From Phyllobacterium sp. YR531 (lineage in GTDB: Bacteria > Pseudomonadota > Alphaproteobacteria > Rhizobiales > Rhizobiaceae): DNA of 64,000 nt. The DNA lies in NCBI RefSeq assembly GCF_000282595.1, contig NZ_AKIZ01000003.1:141634-205633 (forward strand). The letters are read 5' to 3'. Positions 27,009 to 35,832 of this stretch are shown here, piece after piece. Positions within the stretch are counted from its first letter, which is position 1. The number at the start of each line of letters is the position of its first letter. The notes beneath the pieces are model-generated. The model did no database searches, was not told the origin of the DNA, and worked only from the letters and a program-made list of their open reading frames with translations. Both the position numbers and the translations under genes were made by a program.

Positions 27009-28258
27009 GCCGATCTGATACCGATGCGGCCTTCGAGGCAATCTATCGTTCTGAGAAGCGCCGCGTCCTTGCAACATTGATCCGCCTTTTGGGTGGGTTT
27101 GAAGTGGCGGAGGAGGCTTTGCAAGAGGCCTTCACCGCCGCCGCGGAACGTTGGGCGCACGATGGTGTCCCCCAAAATCCCTATGCGTGGCTTGTCTCCA
27201 CCGGCCGGTTCAAAGCTATTGATCGCTGGCGCAAGCAGGCTCGGCTTGCTGCCGCATTACCCGAGCTTACCGCGCTGGCGGATGAGTTGTACGAGCCTGC
27301 AATTCCGGAAGACATCAATGATGATGAGTTGCGGCTGATCTTCACATGTTGCCATCCGGCACTCGGTCCAGATGCGCGTATTGCGCTGACCTTACGCGAG
27401 GTTGCCGGACTAACCACAGAGGAAATTGCGCGGGCTTATCTTGCACCCGCACCGACGATCGCCCAGCGTATTGTGCGAGCCAAGACGAAAATACGTGATG
27501 ATGGCATCCCTTATGAGGTACCGGACCGCACCCAGCTTCCAGAGCGCCTCGAAAGCGTCCTGCGTGTGATTTACCTCATTTTCAATGAAGGTTATGCCGC
27601 AACAGAAGGGCCTGCGCTGACACGCGCCGATCTATGTGCAGAAGCGATTCGTCTTGGGCGTCTCATAACGGGCCTCTTACCCGAGCCCGAGGCTTTAGGC
27701 TTGCTCGCTCTCATGCTTTTGCATGAAGCCCGGCACCATACCCGCACAGATCAGGCGGGAGATATTATACTGCTTGAGGATCAGGATAGGTCCTTATGGA
27801 ACCAAACCCTGATCGATGAAGCCGGGGCCTTGGTGAACCAAGCTTTTGCTTCGCGCAATGTCGGTCCCTATGTTCTGCAAGCGGCCATCGCCACCATTCA
27901 TGCCAATGCCCGGTCGGCAGGAGATACGGATTGGTCACAAATCGTAGCGCTATATGATGTGCTGCTGCGTGTCGACCCATCACCAGTCGTGTCTTTGAAC
28001 CGTGCGGCAGCACTATCAAAGCGTGATGGTGCTGCCGTTGGACTTGCTGCAATTGAAGCGGTTATTCAGCAAGGTAGCCTCAAGACATATCCGCTGGCCT
28101 ATGCGGCTCGCGCTGATATGGAGCGGCAGCTTGGGATGACCGAGGCGGCTACAGATTCTTACCAGCGTGCAATATCCATGACACGCCAACCTGCAGAACT
28201 GCGTTTCCTCAAATCGCGCCTCGCCAGCCTGACCGCAATCAATTCAGAAACCAAATGA
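27005..28258 (+). CDS. ECF42-type RNA polymerase sigma factor with C-terminal TPR-like extension
   Basis: A 417-residue protein. Sigma region 2 is at about residues 10-75 (EVAEEALQEAFTAAAERW, PYAWLVSTGRFKAIDRWR) and region 4 at 105-160 (LTLREVAGLTTEEIARAYL). These are followed by about 250 residues of helical repeats (RTQLPERLESVLRVIYLIFN, SLNRAAALSKRDG, AYAARADMERQLG). This long extension and the adjacent DGPF gene mark group ECF42, which lacks a classical anti-sigma factor; the extension is thought to control activity. GTG start, overlapping the DGPF stop. Confidence 0.92.
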   Translation: MSRSDTDAAFEAIYRSEKRRVLATLIRLLGGFEVAEEALQEAFTAAAERWAHDGVPQNPYAWLVSTGRFKAIDRWRKQARLAAALPELTALADELYEPAIPEDINDDELRLIFTCCHPALGPDARIALTLREVAGLTTEEIARAYLAPAPTIAQRIVRAKTKIRDDGIPYEVPDRTQLPERLESVLRVIYLIFNEGYAATEGPALTRADLCAEAIRLGRLITGLLPEPEALGLLALMLLHEARHHTRTDQAGDIILLEDQDRSLWNQTLIDEAGALVNQAFASRNVGPYVLQAAIATIHANARSAGDTDWSQIVALYDVLLRVDPSPVVSLNRAAALSKRDGAAVGLAAIEAVIQQGSLKTYPLAYAARADMERQLGMTEAATDSYQRAISMTRQPAELRFLKSRLASLTAINSETK

Positions 28259-28807
28259 CTGCTGCGCCGGTGGAACAGGGTTAAGCTCGACACCCTCCAG
28301 TTCAAGCATATGCGCTTTGGCAACAGAACCACCTGGAGCTGAAAATCCACCTATCTTGCCTCCGGCCGCCAGTACCCTGTGACAGGGAATAATCAAAGGC
28401 ACAGGATTTTTGGCCATGGCCTGCCCTACGTCTCTGGCAGCTTCTGGGCCAGCGCCAAGCTCTTTTGCTATTGTTCCATAGGTTGTCGTATGGCCCCAGC
28501 CGAGTTGCCTCGCTGCTGCATAAATCTTTGTGAAGAATGGTTCCTGAATACCGATATCGATAGCGACATCGGAGAAATCCATTTCTTCTCCATCAAAATA
28601 GCGCTTCACCGCAGCAATCGTTTTTGCAACATCCGGTGTCGGTGTACCGGGTAACGCGTCAGGTAAACGGCGACGCAAAACGCGTTCTGTTGCCTCTGTA
28701 GTCTTTGTTGGCAGCTGGAACCGGCTTATGCCAATGCTGTTCCACGCGATGCCGCAGAACCCGCCTGCGGTTTCGAAGATAGTATAGTGATGTATTATCT
28801 CGCTCAT
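28244..28807 (-). CDS. Methylated-DNA--protein-cysteine S-methyltransferase (Ogt/MGMT type)
   Basis: A 187-residue DNA repair protein that removes alkyl groups from O6-alkylguanine. The acceptor cysteine is Cys142 in IIPCHRVLAAGG. The preceding TTTYGTIAKELGAGPEAARDVG forms the DNA-binding helix region and GGFSAPGG the following loop. No N-terminal Ada regulatory domain is present. Its 3' end overlaps the convergent sigma-factor gene by 15 bases. Confidence 0.94.
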   Translation of the reverse strand: MSEIIHHYTIFETAGGFCGIAWNSIGISRFQLPTKTTEATERVLRRRLPDALPGTPTPDVAKTIAAVKRYFDGEEMDFSDVAIDIGIQEPFFTKIYAAARQLGWGHTTTYGTIAKELGAGPEAARDVGQAMAKNPVPLIIPCHRVLAAGGKIGGFSAPGGSVAKAHMLELEGVELNPVPPAQQSFGF

Positions 28808-28899
28808 GAGGCAACCCTCGGATTACGTTCTGTCTAGAGAATCGTGCACCCAGACAGAAAATTCAATCCGATTCTTGCTCTTGATGTCAGCAGATTAAA

Positions 28900-29319
28900 T
28901 CAGTCGGTAGCGGACATCACGATATCGCAAAGGCCTTTACGTACGACCTTTTCAGATGTGACCTGTCCCTGCTGAATATTGAACATGGCATCAACGCGTG
29001 TGCCAGTGCCTTTCTTGCGAGCAACGATCCTCAAGGTCTGTTCCCGGCCGGAACCTGTCGTCTCCTGATAGGCGTCAATTGCGCCAAGAGACTTATTTAC
29101 CTGTATTCCCAGGAAGCCTTCCGCGGCCACAGCCTGTGCCAATGCTTTCAAAACCTGATCTGCCTTGACCTTTGGAAAATCATAGGAGGTCTTGTATGTC
29201 ATCGCTGTAATCAACGGTACTCCTGTCACCTTGAAGTTACCCTCGCAGCTCTGAGCATGACCTGCTGAAACACCTGCAACGACAAAAAGAAAAGCTAGAA
29301 TAACCTGTTTTTTCAACAA
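28900..29319 (-). CDS. Secreted hypothetical protein
   Basis: A 139-residue protein that I do not recognise. Residues 1-22 form a clear signal peptide (ending AGHAQ). The mature part of about 117 residues has two cysteines (SCEGN near the start, GLCDI near the end), which could form one disulfide, and a mixed alpha/beta character with KADQVLKALAQAVAAEG as a likely helix. It stands alone, with the alkyltransferase downstream and an SDR gene upstream. A periplasmic location is the only supported statement. Confidence 0.78.
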   Translation of the reverse strand: MLKKQVILAFLFVVAGVSAGHAQSCEGNFKVTGVPLITAMTYKTSYDFPKVKADQVLKALAQAVAAEGFLGIQVNKSLGAIDAYQETTGSGREQTLRIVARKKGTGTRVDAMFNIQQGQVTSEKVVRKGLCDIVMSATD

Positions 29320-29410
29320 TATGACTCCCCGAGTTTGACCGAAATGCTTTTAGTCCCAATCCGGTAACATTCCACTAGAGTAAATGAACTAGTCCCTCAC
29401 AGCTCAAGAA

Positions 29411-29434
29411 ACAGGCCAGCCCGCACTGGCCTGT
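29411..29434 (-). terminator. Rho-independent terminator after the SDR gene
   Basis: Perfect 9-bp arms ACAGGCCAG and CTGGCCTGT enclose a six-base loop. In the direction of the SDR gene (minus strand) the stem is followed by TTTCTT. It lies 34 bases beyond the SDR stop codon. Confidence 0.65.
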
Positions 29435-29467
29435 CATTTGCATAACACTACCGAAGCCTCTGAAAGG

Positions 29468-30373
29468 TCATCGACTGGCACTCGCCGGTCTAAGTAGATC
29501 TTCCAGGCCGATCCGCCGGAACATTTCGGCGCGCACCCTATCGGCAACTCCGTTGACTATTTCAGCTCCATCCTGAGAAGGATCTATATGAGTCCGGAAT
29601 GGACGGCTGCCAAAAGGCATTGCCACAACATCGACAATGGCCATAGCAACTGCACTTGCATCGGCATCCGCCGGTTCAAGCGCGGCCAATCCCTGCAGAG
29701 CTTGCTCCGGCACCCCTTTGTAAGGACCGTTGTCGTACTCGGCAGCACGCTCCCTGTCTGCGGGTGCGCCGGAATGGGCAAAATGATTGGTGCCTTTTGT
29801 GAATGCTCCGGGTACGATAATTGCAGTCTCTATACCCCATCTCGCAAGCTCTGCAGCGTATGACACTGCAAGGGAATCCATGGCTGCCTTGGCCGCAAAA
29901 TACGGCGAAAGATATGGAGGCGTACCACCCCTCGTGCTCGACGAAGAGACCCATACCACAAGTCCCTTTCCTTGTTTGCGCATGTGAGGAAGTGCAGCCC
30001 GGTTGACCCGCTGCGTGGAGAGAACATTTATATCGAAAAGCTCAGCGAATTGTTCCGGCGTGAAGGCTTCGGCTGGACCAAATGACATGTGACCGGCATT
30101 GTGAATGACAACATCAATTCGCCCTCGATCAGCGATGATGCTCGCTATTCCTGTTTTGACCGAGGCTTCATTTGCTACATCCAACTCAACCGGAAACAGG
30201 TCGACCCCATGTTCTCTAGCGAACGCATTGGTATCAGCTGATGCCGGGGCGTTCCGGCCTTGGGTGTCACGTATTCCGGCGTAAACGATGTGGCTTTTCC
30301 TGGCGAGTGCCCGAGCCGTAAGCGCTCCAAATCCACTGGATGCCCCAGTGATTACAATGACTTGTCTGTTCAT
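29468..30373 (-). CDS. Short-chain dehydrogenase/reductase
   Basis: A 301-residue NAD(P)-dependent oxidoreductase. The cofactor motif TGASSGFG is at about 9-16, NNAG is replaced by HNAGHMSFGP, and the catalytic Ser and YxxxK lie in VWVSSSSTRGG and YFAAKAAMDS. In the last of these the usual Tyr-x-x-x-Lys reads YFAAK. The start was taken at ATG 30373 because the longer frame runs into the upstream SDR gene. It follows that second SDR gene after 34 bases on the same strand. Substrate unknown. Confidence 0.9.
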   Translation of the reverse strand: MNRQVIVITGASSGFGALTARALARKSHIVYAGIRDTQGRNAPASADTNAFAREHGVDLFPVELDVANEASVKTGIASIIADRGRIDVVIHNAGHMSFGPAEAFTPEQFAELFDINVLSTQRVNRAALPHMRKQGKGLVVWVSSSSTRGGTPPYLSPYFAAKAAMDSLAVSYAAELARWGIETAIIVPGAFTKGTNHFAHSGAPADRERAAEYDNGPYKGVPEQALQGLAALEPADADASAVAMAIVDVVAMPFGSRPFRTHIDPSQDGAEIVNGVADRVRAEMFRRIGLEDLLRPASASR

Positions 30374-30407
30374 GATCTTGATACTCTCGTGGTGGCGTTG
30401 ATGTTGG

Positions 30408-31148
30408 TCACGCGATGCCGCCATTGGCACGCAGTATCTGGCCGTTAACCCAGCCAGCATCGGACCCAACAAGAAACGATACTACATTCGCTATATCGTC
30501 CGGCTGGCCGAGGCGCTCGAGTGGTGGCATTTTCGCAAACTGGGCCACCTGTTCATTGCTTTTGCCTTGCAGAAAGAGTTCCGTCTCAACCGGACCCGGT
30601 GCCACTGCATTCACCGTGATATTACGGCCACGCAGTTCTTTGGCGAACACGTGTGTAAATGCCTCAACGGCTGCCTTTGTGCCGTTATAAATCGCGTATC
30701 CTGGCATGTTGAGCGCCAAAGTGGTGCTGGAGAAATTCACGATTCTCCCGTCATTCCTCAAGCGCTTTGCAGCCTCACGCAGCGTGTTGAAGGTGCCCTT
30801 TGCATTAATGGCAAAGTGCCGATCAAATTCCTCGTCCGAAGTGTCAGCCAACGGAATGGTTTTCAGGATACCTGCATTGTTGACCAGAATATCAACACCG
30901 CCGAACGCCGTTTCCGCAGCGTCGAACATACGGGATACGGCGTTCGCATCACTTACATCCGCTTTGGCAGTAAGAGCTTTGCCACCTTCAGCTTCGATCT
31001 TTTTGGCCAGCGCCTCTGCAGGTGCTGTATCGCCGGAGTAATTGATAACGATGATAAAGCCTTCGCTGGCTAGCCTCTCCGCAATTGCTGCGCCAATGCC
31101 GCGCGAAGCGCCTGTTACAATCGCTACTCTTTTTTCGTTCTGTGTCAT
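30408..31148 (-). CDS. Short-chain dehydrogenase/reductase (3-oxoacyl-ACP-reductase-like)
   Basis: A 246-residue classical SDR. TGASRGIGAAIAERLA is the cofactor site, NNAGILK follows near residue 90, the catalytic Ser lies in IVNFSSTTLALN and the catalytic Tyr and Lys in YAIYNGTKAAVEAF. The C-terminal VAPGPVETELF and GWVNGQILRANGGIA are usual for the FabG-like branch. A GGAGAAAAGC ribosome site supports ATG 31148. It is divergent from a LysR gene across 110 bases, the standard arrangement for a LysR-controlled target. Confidence 0.92.
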   Translation of the reverse strand: MTQNEKRVAIVTGASRGIGAAIAERLASEGFIIVINYSGDTAPAEALAKKIEAEGGKALTAKADVSDANAVSRMFDAAETAFGGVDILVNNAGILKTIPLADTSDEEFDRHFAINAKGTFNTLREAAKRLRNDGRIVNFSSTTLALNMPGYAIYNGTKAAVEAFTHVFAKELRGRNITVNAVAPGPVETELFLQGKSNEQVAQFAKMPPLERLGQPDDIANVVSFLVGSDAGWVNGQILRANGGIA

Positions 31149-31258
31149 GCTTTTCTCCATCATTTTGCGCAATGCGCCATTGATGAAGTGAGCATGCCCT
31201 ATTTTTCTTTTCGGATAATCATGCAAGAATTGGCATCACTGTTTTGGATTTTCGAATA

Positions 31259-32164
31259 ATGGACACTTTGAATGCCATGCGGGTTTTTACCCGCGTTGTT
31301 GAACGCCGCAGCTTTACCTTGGCCGCTGAGGATGTCGGCTTGCCAAGGTCAACGGTTACGAACGCAGTTCAGCGACTGGAAACCAGACTGGGAGTTGGAC
31401 TGCTGAACCGCACCACGCGGCAGGTCAGCCCGACTTTGGACGGCCAAGCCTATTATCAGCGCTGTCTGACAATTTTGGCCGATATAGAAGATGCGGAGGG
31501 AGCCTTCGCCGGTGTAGTACCCAAAGGCCTACTACGCGTTGATGTGCATGGCACTCTGGCACGGCATTTTCTGCTACCGGATCTTCCCGCTTTTCTCGCC
31601 GCCTATCCTCAATTGCAGTTTCACATGAGCGAAGGAGACCGGTTGATTGATCTTGTTCGTGAGGGCGTGGACTGCGTATTGCGCGTCGGCGAACTCTCCG
31701 ACAGCGACATGATAGGCAGGCGCGTTGGAATGCTCGAAGAAATCACCTTGGCCTCACCGGGCTACATCGCGAAATACGGTATGCCGCTTCATCCTGAGCA
31801 TTTGGATGGTCATCGTATGGTAGGTTTCCATTCGACCGTAACCGGAGGAATTCTTCCACTTGAATTCACTGTTAATGGCATCATTCGCAATATCACTCTG
31901 CCTGCAGATGTTTCAGTAAATGCTGCGGAGAGTTTTGTGGCCAGCGCACAGCTCGGTTTCGGACTGATTCAAGTACCCCGCTATCACGTCGAGACAGGCC
32001 TTGCGACGCGTTCCCTGATCCAGGTTCTGCAGGATTTCCCGCCCTCACCCACGCCTGTATCTTTGCTCTATCCCCGCAACCGGCAGCTCTCGCGCCGGGT
32101 GCGGGTGTTCATTGACTGGCTGACCAAGGAGTTTGCAAGCAAGAATATCAACAGGCAGCCATGA
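31259..32164 (+). CDS. LysR-family transcriptional regulator
   Basis: A 301-residue regulator of the group that begins MDTLNAMRVFTRVVERRSFT. The helix-turn-helix is within residues 5-62 (DVGLPRSTVTNAVQRLETRL), followed by an effector domain with EGVDCVLRVGELSDSDM. ATG 31259 is chosen over an in-frame TTG at 31244. It is divergent from the two SDR genes and probably controls them and itself from the shared 110-base gap. Confidence 0.92.
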   Translation: MDTLNAMRVFTRVVERRSFTLAAEDVGLPRSTVTNAVQRLETRLGVGLLNRTTRQVSPTLDGQAYYQRCLTILADIEDAEGAFAGVVPKGLLRVDVHGTLARHFLLPDLPAFLAAYPQLQFHMSEGDRLIDLVREGVDCVLRVGELSDSDMIGRRVGMLEEITLASPGYIAKYGMPLHPEHLDGHRMVGFHSTVTGGILPLEFTVNGIIRNITLPADVSVNAAESFVASAQLGFGLIQVPRYHVETGLATRSLIQVLQDFPPSPTPVSLLYPRNRQLSRRVRVFIDWLTKEFASKNINRQP

Positions 32165-32194
32165 GTTCCACTTTTGAGAATGACAACTGAGCAA

Positions 32195-32905
32195 TCAAGC
32201 GGCAGCCTTGGCTATTTGTTGTAAGGCATTCTTAAACTCCACATGTCCGGCAAACCCGCCTCGCGATTGTGCAGATTCCTCGTGCTCGATTGCATGGGCA
32301 AACTTTACAGCAGGATCAGCTTCCAGTCTTTCATAGAGCTTTTTCAAGCCTGTATAATCGGCATAACTGGCAGTCTTGTGGAAATTACTCCAGCGCGCGA
32401 TTCCCATGAAGTAGGCATCTGCCAATGTCGGCCTGTCACCTAACAGCCATTGCTTGTCACCCAGCAAGAGCTCCAAATCTTCGTGGGCTTTGCTGACCTT
32501 GGTCTTGCCATAAGCAATCAGGGTTTCAGATTCATCGCCTGCACTTGCATGCTCCAACGCGTACCAAAGCGGCGAGTAAGCGTTGAAGAATGTGGTATTC
32601 AAGAATGCCAGCATCTGATTGAGGCGATCGAAATCCTTTGTTCCTTGTTTAAAGGCAATACCCTGCTCGATCGCGCCCGCGCCGATATGGTTGAGAATTG
32701 CCATGCTTTCGCTGATGAATTCTCCTTCCGCGGTCAACAAGGTTGGCGTCTCTGCAATAGGATTGATCTGCCGGTAAGCTTGGCTGGTAACCGTTTCCGG
32801 CATTGCGATACGTGAAAGCTGGTAAGATTGCTTTGACCACTCCAACGCAACAATGGACCCAAATGAGCAGCCCTCTGGCACACCGTAAAAAAGTATCTGT
32901 GTCAT
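32195..32905 (-). CDS. Glutathione S-transferase family protein
   Basis: A 236-residue protein. The N-terminal thioredoxin-fold half carries GVPEGCSFGSIVALEW (active-site region with Ser/Cys), INPIAETPTLLT with the cis-proline, and ISESMAILNHI with the glutathione-binding ES pair. The helical C-terminal half includes LLGDKQWLLGDRPTLADAY, the N-capping box region typical of the fold. It is divergent from a LysR gene (128-base gap) and convergent with the previous LysR gene. Confidence 0.9.
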   Translation of the reverse strand: MTQILFYGVPEGCSFGSIVALEWSKQSYQLSRIAMPETVTSQAYRQINPIAETPTLLTAEGEFISESMAILNHIGAGAIEQGIAFKQGTKDFDRLNQMLAFLNTTFFNAYSPLWYALEHASAGDESETLIAYGKTKVSKAHEDLELLLGDKQWLLGDRPTLADAYFMGIARWSNFHKTASYADYTGLKKLYERLEADPAVKFAHAIEHEESAQSRGGFAGHVEFKNALQQIAKAAA

Positions 32906-33033
32906 AATAGTTCCTCGTTTTTACCCAAGGCACTCTCGCCTCTACATCCATTAGTTATTACATGTGGACGATCTGACGGTAGATGGCTATTCTGCAACTT
33001 ATCGTCCATACTTGTAGACTCTGAGGCGAACCC

Positions 33034-33930
33034 GTGATCAATCTCAATGACCTTTTTCTTTTCGTTCAAGCGGTTGAGGCAGGCAGCTTTTCGGAAGGTG
33101 CCCGCCGCCTTGGTATCCCCAAATCCACCATCAGCAAGCGTATAGGAGAGCTTGAAGCCCAGCTCGGCGCACGTCTCATCCACCGCACCTCACGCAGCTT
33201 TTCACTATCCGATGCGGGACGGGATTTCTTCAATCATGCACGTGGTGCTTTAATCGAAGCAGAGGCCGCCGAAAACATCGTTCGCAGTCGGCTGGCAGAG
33301 CCGAGTGGCACGGTCCGCATAACTGCCTCCATTCCAACTACACAATTCTATCTGGCCGATTGCCTACCCGTACTCGCCCGCAAATACCCAAAGATAAATC
33401 TGGAAATGTACGCCAGCGACCGGTTTGTCGACCTTGTGCAGGAAGGCTATGATCTGGCAATCCGAAGTCATTTCGCACCACTTCCGGATTCGGATCTCGT
33501 CCAAAAGCAATTGATGACAGAACCGATATTTGTCGTTGCTTCGCCCGGCTATCTTTCAGCCCATGGCCAGCCTGTATCGCCGCAGGATGTGAGCAGCCAC
33601 TACGGACTTCTCAGTGCTTCTGGTGCGGAAATCTGGCATCTTGTTTCTGATAGCGGTGCGGAAGTGAAAACAAAGCCTATCCGCAGAATGCTTGCCAATG
33701 AATCCATAACCCTCATCAAGGCAGCCATCGCCGATATGGGACTTACCTGCCTACCTTCCTCCATCTGCGAGAGTGCAATTAAACATGGCGAGCTCATTCG
33801 TGTTTTACCGGATTGGTCAGCGGGCATGGTAACCACGACATTGCTCATGCCCCATCGCCGAGGGCAGCTTCCGAGCGTTCGAGCGGTCGTCGATTTCTTT
33901 TCCAATGACATGCGAAAGGGCGGTGAATAA
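33034..33930 (+). CDS. LysR-family transcriptional regulator
   Basis: A 298-residue regulator. The helix-turn-helix is at residues 1-60 (FLFVQAVEAGSFSEGARRLG, IPKSTISKRIGELEAQLG), followed by an effector domain with EGYDLAIRSHFAPLPDSDL. The start codon is GTG. The gene is divergent from the glutathione-transferase gene and probably regulates it. The next gene downstream is a hydrolase preceded by its own operator-like palindrome, so co-transcription is unlikely to be the only control. Confidence 0.9.
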   Translation: MINLNDLFLFVQAVEAGSFSEGARRLGIPKSTISKRIGELEAQLGARLIHRTSRSFSLSDAGRDFFNHARGALIEAEAAENIVRSRLAEPSGTVRITASIPTTQFYLADCLPVLARKYPKINLEMYASDRFVDLVQEGYDLAIRSHFAPLPDSDLVQKQLMTEPIFVVASPGYLSAHGQPVSPQDVSSHYGLLSASGAEIWHLVSDSGAEVKTKPIRRMLANESITLIKAAIADMGLTCLPSSICESAIKHGELIRVLPDWSAGMVTTTLLMPHRRGQLPSVRAVVDFFSNDMRKGGE

Positions 33931-33966
33931 TTCGGCTATCCGGCGATCAACAATACGTGATTTTAC

Positions 33967-33986
33967 AAACTACCGTTCGGTAGTTT
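33967..33986. promoter_or_regulatory. 20-bp palindrome, TetR-type operator candidate
   Basis: AAACTACCG and CGGTAGTTT are perfect 9-bp arms around TT. The element ends 36 bases before the hydrolase ATG, a usual place for a repressor site overlapping a promoter. The arm sequence TACCG/CGGTA is common in operators of TetR-family repressors. No TetR gene is present in this window, so the regulator would have to act from elsewhere. Confidence 0.65.
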
Positions 33987-34022
33987 TTATAAAGACTTTC
34001 TTACCTCCCAAAGGAAGTCGTC

Positions 34023-34880
34023 ATGCATGTAAAATACAAAACTGCCACAGTGGATGATGTTGAAGTTTTCTATCGGGAAGCCGGGTCTGCCGATGCGCCG
34101 ACCCTGTTGCTCCTGCACGGATTCCCAACTTCCAGCCACATGTTCCGTGATCTTATTCCTGAACTGGCGGAACATTATCGGGTCATCGCGCCAGACCTTC
34201 CCGGGTTTGGTAACACCAAAGCACCCGAACGCGGCAAGTTTGCTTATACCTTCGATAATCTGGCTCATGTAATTGGCCGGTTCACAGAGGTCCTCGCGCT
34301 GGAGCAATACGCACTTTATATTTTTGACTATGGTGCTCCAACGGGATTGCGTCTGGCTCTTGCTCATCCGGAGCGTGTTTCAGCGATCATAACCCAAAAC
34401 GGTAACGCCTATATTGAGGGCTTGAGCGAAGCATGGGGCCCATGGCAAACATACTGGCGCGAACCAACCCCGGAAAATCGTGAGGCTTGCCGGGAGTCGC
34501 TCTCACCTGAGGTTATCCGCGACTGGCAATACTTCACCGGCACTAATCCCATCAATGTTTCGCCCGATGGTTACACGCTGGACAACGCATATCTTGCCCG
34601 CTCAGGAAATGATGAAATTCAATTGGACCTGATTTTGGACTACCGCTCCAATGTCGAATTATATCCGGCATTCCAATCCTATTTCCGCAAGCATCAGCCG
34701 CCGCTCTTGGCCGTATGGGGCAAGAAAGATCCCGCTTTTCTGCCAGCGGGCGCTGAAGCCTATAAGCGTGATTTGCCTAGTGCACAGGTTCATCTGCTTG
34801 ATACCGGGCATTTCGCCCTTGAAACACACGCTTCTGAGATAGGCATGCTCATCCGGAATTTTCTGCGTGAACATATTTGA
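34023..34880 (+). CDS. Alpha/beta-fold hydrolase (epoxide hydrolase/haloalkane dehalogenase-like)
   Basis: A 285-residue soluble hydrolase. HGFPTSSHMF near residue 32 is the oxyanion loop. The nucleophile elbow reads YIFDYGAPTGLRLA with Asp102 as nucleophile, which points to epoxide hydrolases or dehalogenases rather than serine esterases. The acid region is WGKKDPAFLP, and the catalytic His is in LLDTGHFALETH. An AAAGGAAG ribosome site precedes the ATG. The upstream palindrome suggests substrate-responsive repression. The substrate is unknown. Confidence 0.9.
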   Translation: MHVKYKTATVDDVEVFYREAGSADAPTLLLLHGFPTSSHMFRDLIPELAEHYRVIAPDLPGFGNTKAPERGKFAYTFDNLAHVIGRFTEVLALEQYALYIFDYGAPTGLRLALAHPERVSAIITQNGNAYIEGLSEAWGPWQTYWREPTPENREACRESLSPEVIRDWQYFTGTNPINVSPDGYTLDNAYLARSGNDEIQLDLILDYRSNVELYPAFQSYFRKHQPPLLAVWGKKDPAFLPAGAEAYKRDLPSAQVHLLDTGHFALETHASEIGMLIRNFLREHI

Positions 34881-34979
34881 CAGTAAAAAGAGCGCCTGCC
34901 CCTAACGGATTTGCAATTGTTTATGGGTAAACACTGACAAATTGCCGGATCGCATACTGCGGTTTGAGGTTCGGCTTTC

Positions 34980-35342
34980 ATGATACTTTTGAGAAAGTCG
35001 ATGTCAGCGTCCAAGCCCGGTCAATCCGAACAAAGAGAACAGGAACGCAAGCGGACAAGATTGCGTTCGGGCAAACTTGTGACCCTTGATGGTCAATTTT
35101 TAAAGGAATGCCATTTTCAGGACCTTGCCGAAGGCGGAGCCCGGATACGACTTATCGGTCAATGCGATGTACCCGAGCGTTTCTGGCTATTCGACGATCA
35201 ATATTGTGGCGCGCTTATCACGCGGGTTATCTGGCGCAAGGATTTGGATCTTGGGGTGCAATTTGCTCCGGATTCAACCGTCACCCCGCTAAGCGACAGG
35301 ATAATTCATGCACTGTCCGGAAAGTATTATTCACTGGGTTGA
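34980..35342 (+). CDS. PilZ domain protein
   Basis: A 120-residue protein, essentially one PilZ domain. ERKRTRLRSG carries the arginine motif that binds cyclic di-GMP, and QDLAEGGARIRL is a variant of the (D/N)xSxxG motif with Ala for Ser. ATG 35001 with a GAGAA site is an alternative start giving 113 residues. It lies next to the flagellar locus but on the opposite strand, so it could link c-di-GMP levels to motility. That link is inferred from position only. Confidence 0.78.
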   Translation: MILLRKSMSASKPGQSEQREQERKRTRLRSGKLVTLDGQFLKECHFQDLAEGGARIRLIGQCDVPERFWLFDDQYCGALITRVIWRKDLDLGVQFAPDSTVTPLSDRIIHALSGKYYSLG

Positions 35343-35361
35343 AAGCGGAAAACTCCAATGA

Positions 35362-35832
35362 TCAACCGCGGCTGATACCTTTGGTATTCTGGTCACGAAT
35401 CTCTTTTGATGAGATATAATTGAACTGCTGGACGAGCAGGTCTTTGACAAGCGGCGCGGGGAACCGGGCGTTTACACCATCAATGATTGCCTGCTTGACG
35501 TCGTCAAACTTCACCTTCTGCACATCTTTGACATCAGAATAGTGACCGTAGAACTGCCGGAATATCTCATCATTTATAAAGGCAGCGACCGGTACTTTGA
35601 CGGAAGCTTTTACCGCACTGTCCAGTGTATAGATTAGCTGCGTAACGACATAGCCCTCTACTGCACCGTCAATGATAATAGGAATACTGAACACTTCTGT
35701 CTTGCCATCATCTAACACCTGTGTGGATTGGGATGTCACTGATGCTGTCGCAGAATTCTGCTTTACTGCAAAATACAGCGACCCAAGAGCAACGACGCAA
35801 ATCCACAGTCCGATAATGGCAATGCGTATCAT
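35362..35832 (-). CDS. Membrane-anchored hypothetical protein at the end of a flagellar operon
   Basis: A 156-residue protein with one N-terminal membrane helix (about residues 4-22) and a periplasmic domain. The pattern of an anchor followed by a soluble domain containing VFSIPIIIDGAVEGYVV recalls FliL-like proteins, but FliL itself is encoded elsewhere in this locus. The ATG overlaps the stop of the preceding FlgN-like gene (ATGA), so it belongs to the flhA unit. I do not recognise a named family. Confidence 0.8.
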   Translation of the reverse strand: MIRIAIIGLWICVVALGSLYFAVKQNSATASVTSQSTQVLDDGKTEVFSIPIIIDGAVEGYVVTQLIYTLDSAVKASVKVPVAAFINDEIFRQFYGHYSDVKDVQKVKFDDVKQAIIDGVNARFPAPLVKDLLVQQFNYISSKEIRDQNTKGISRG

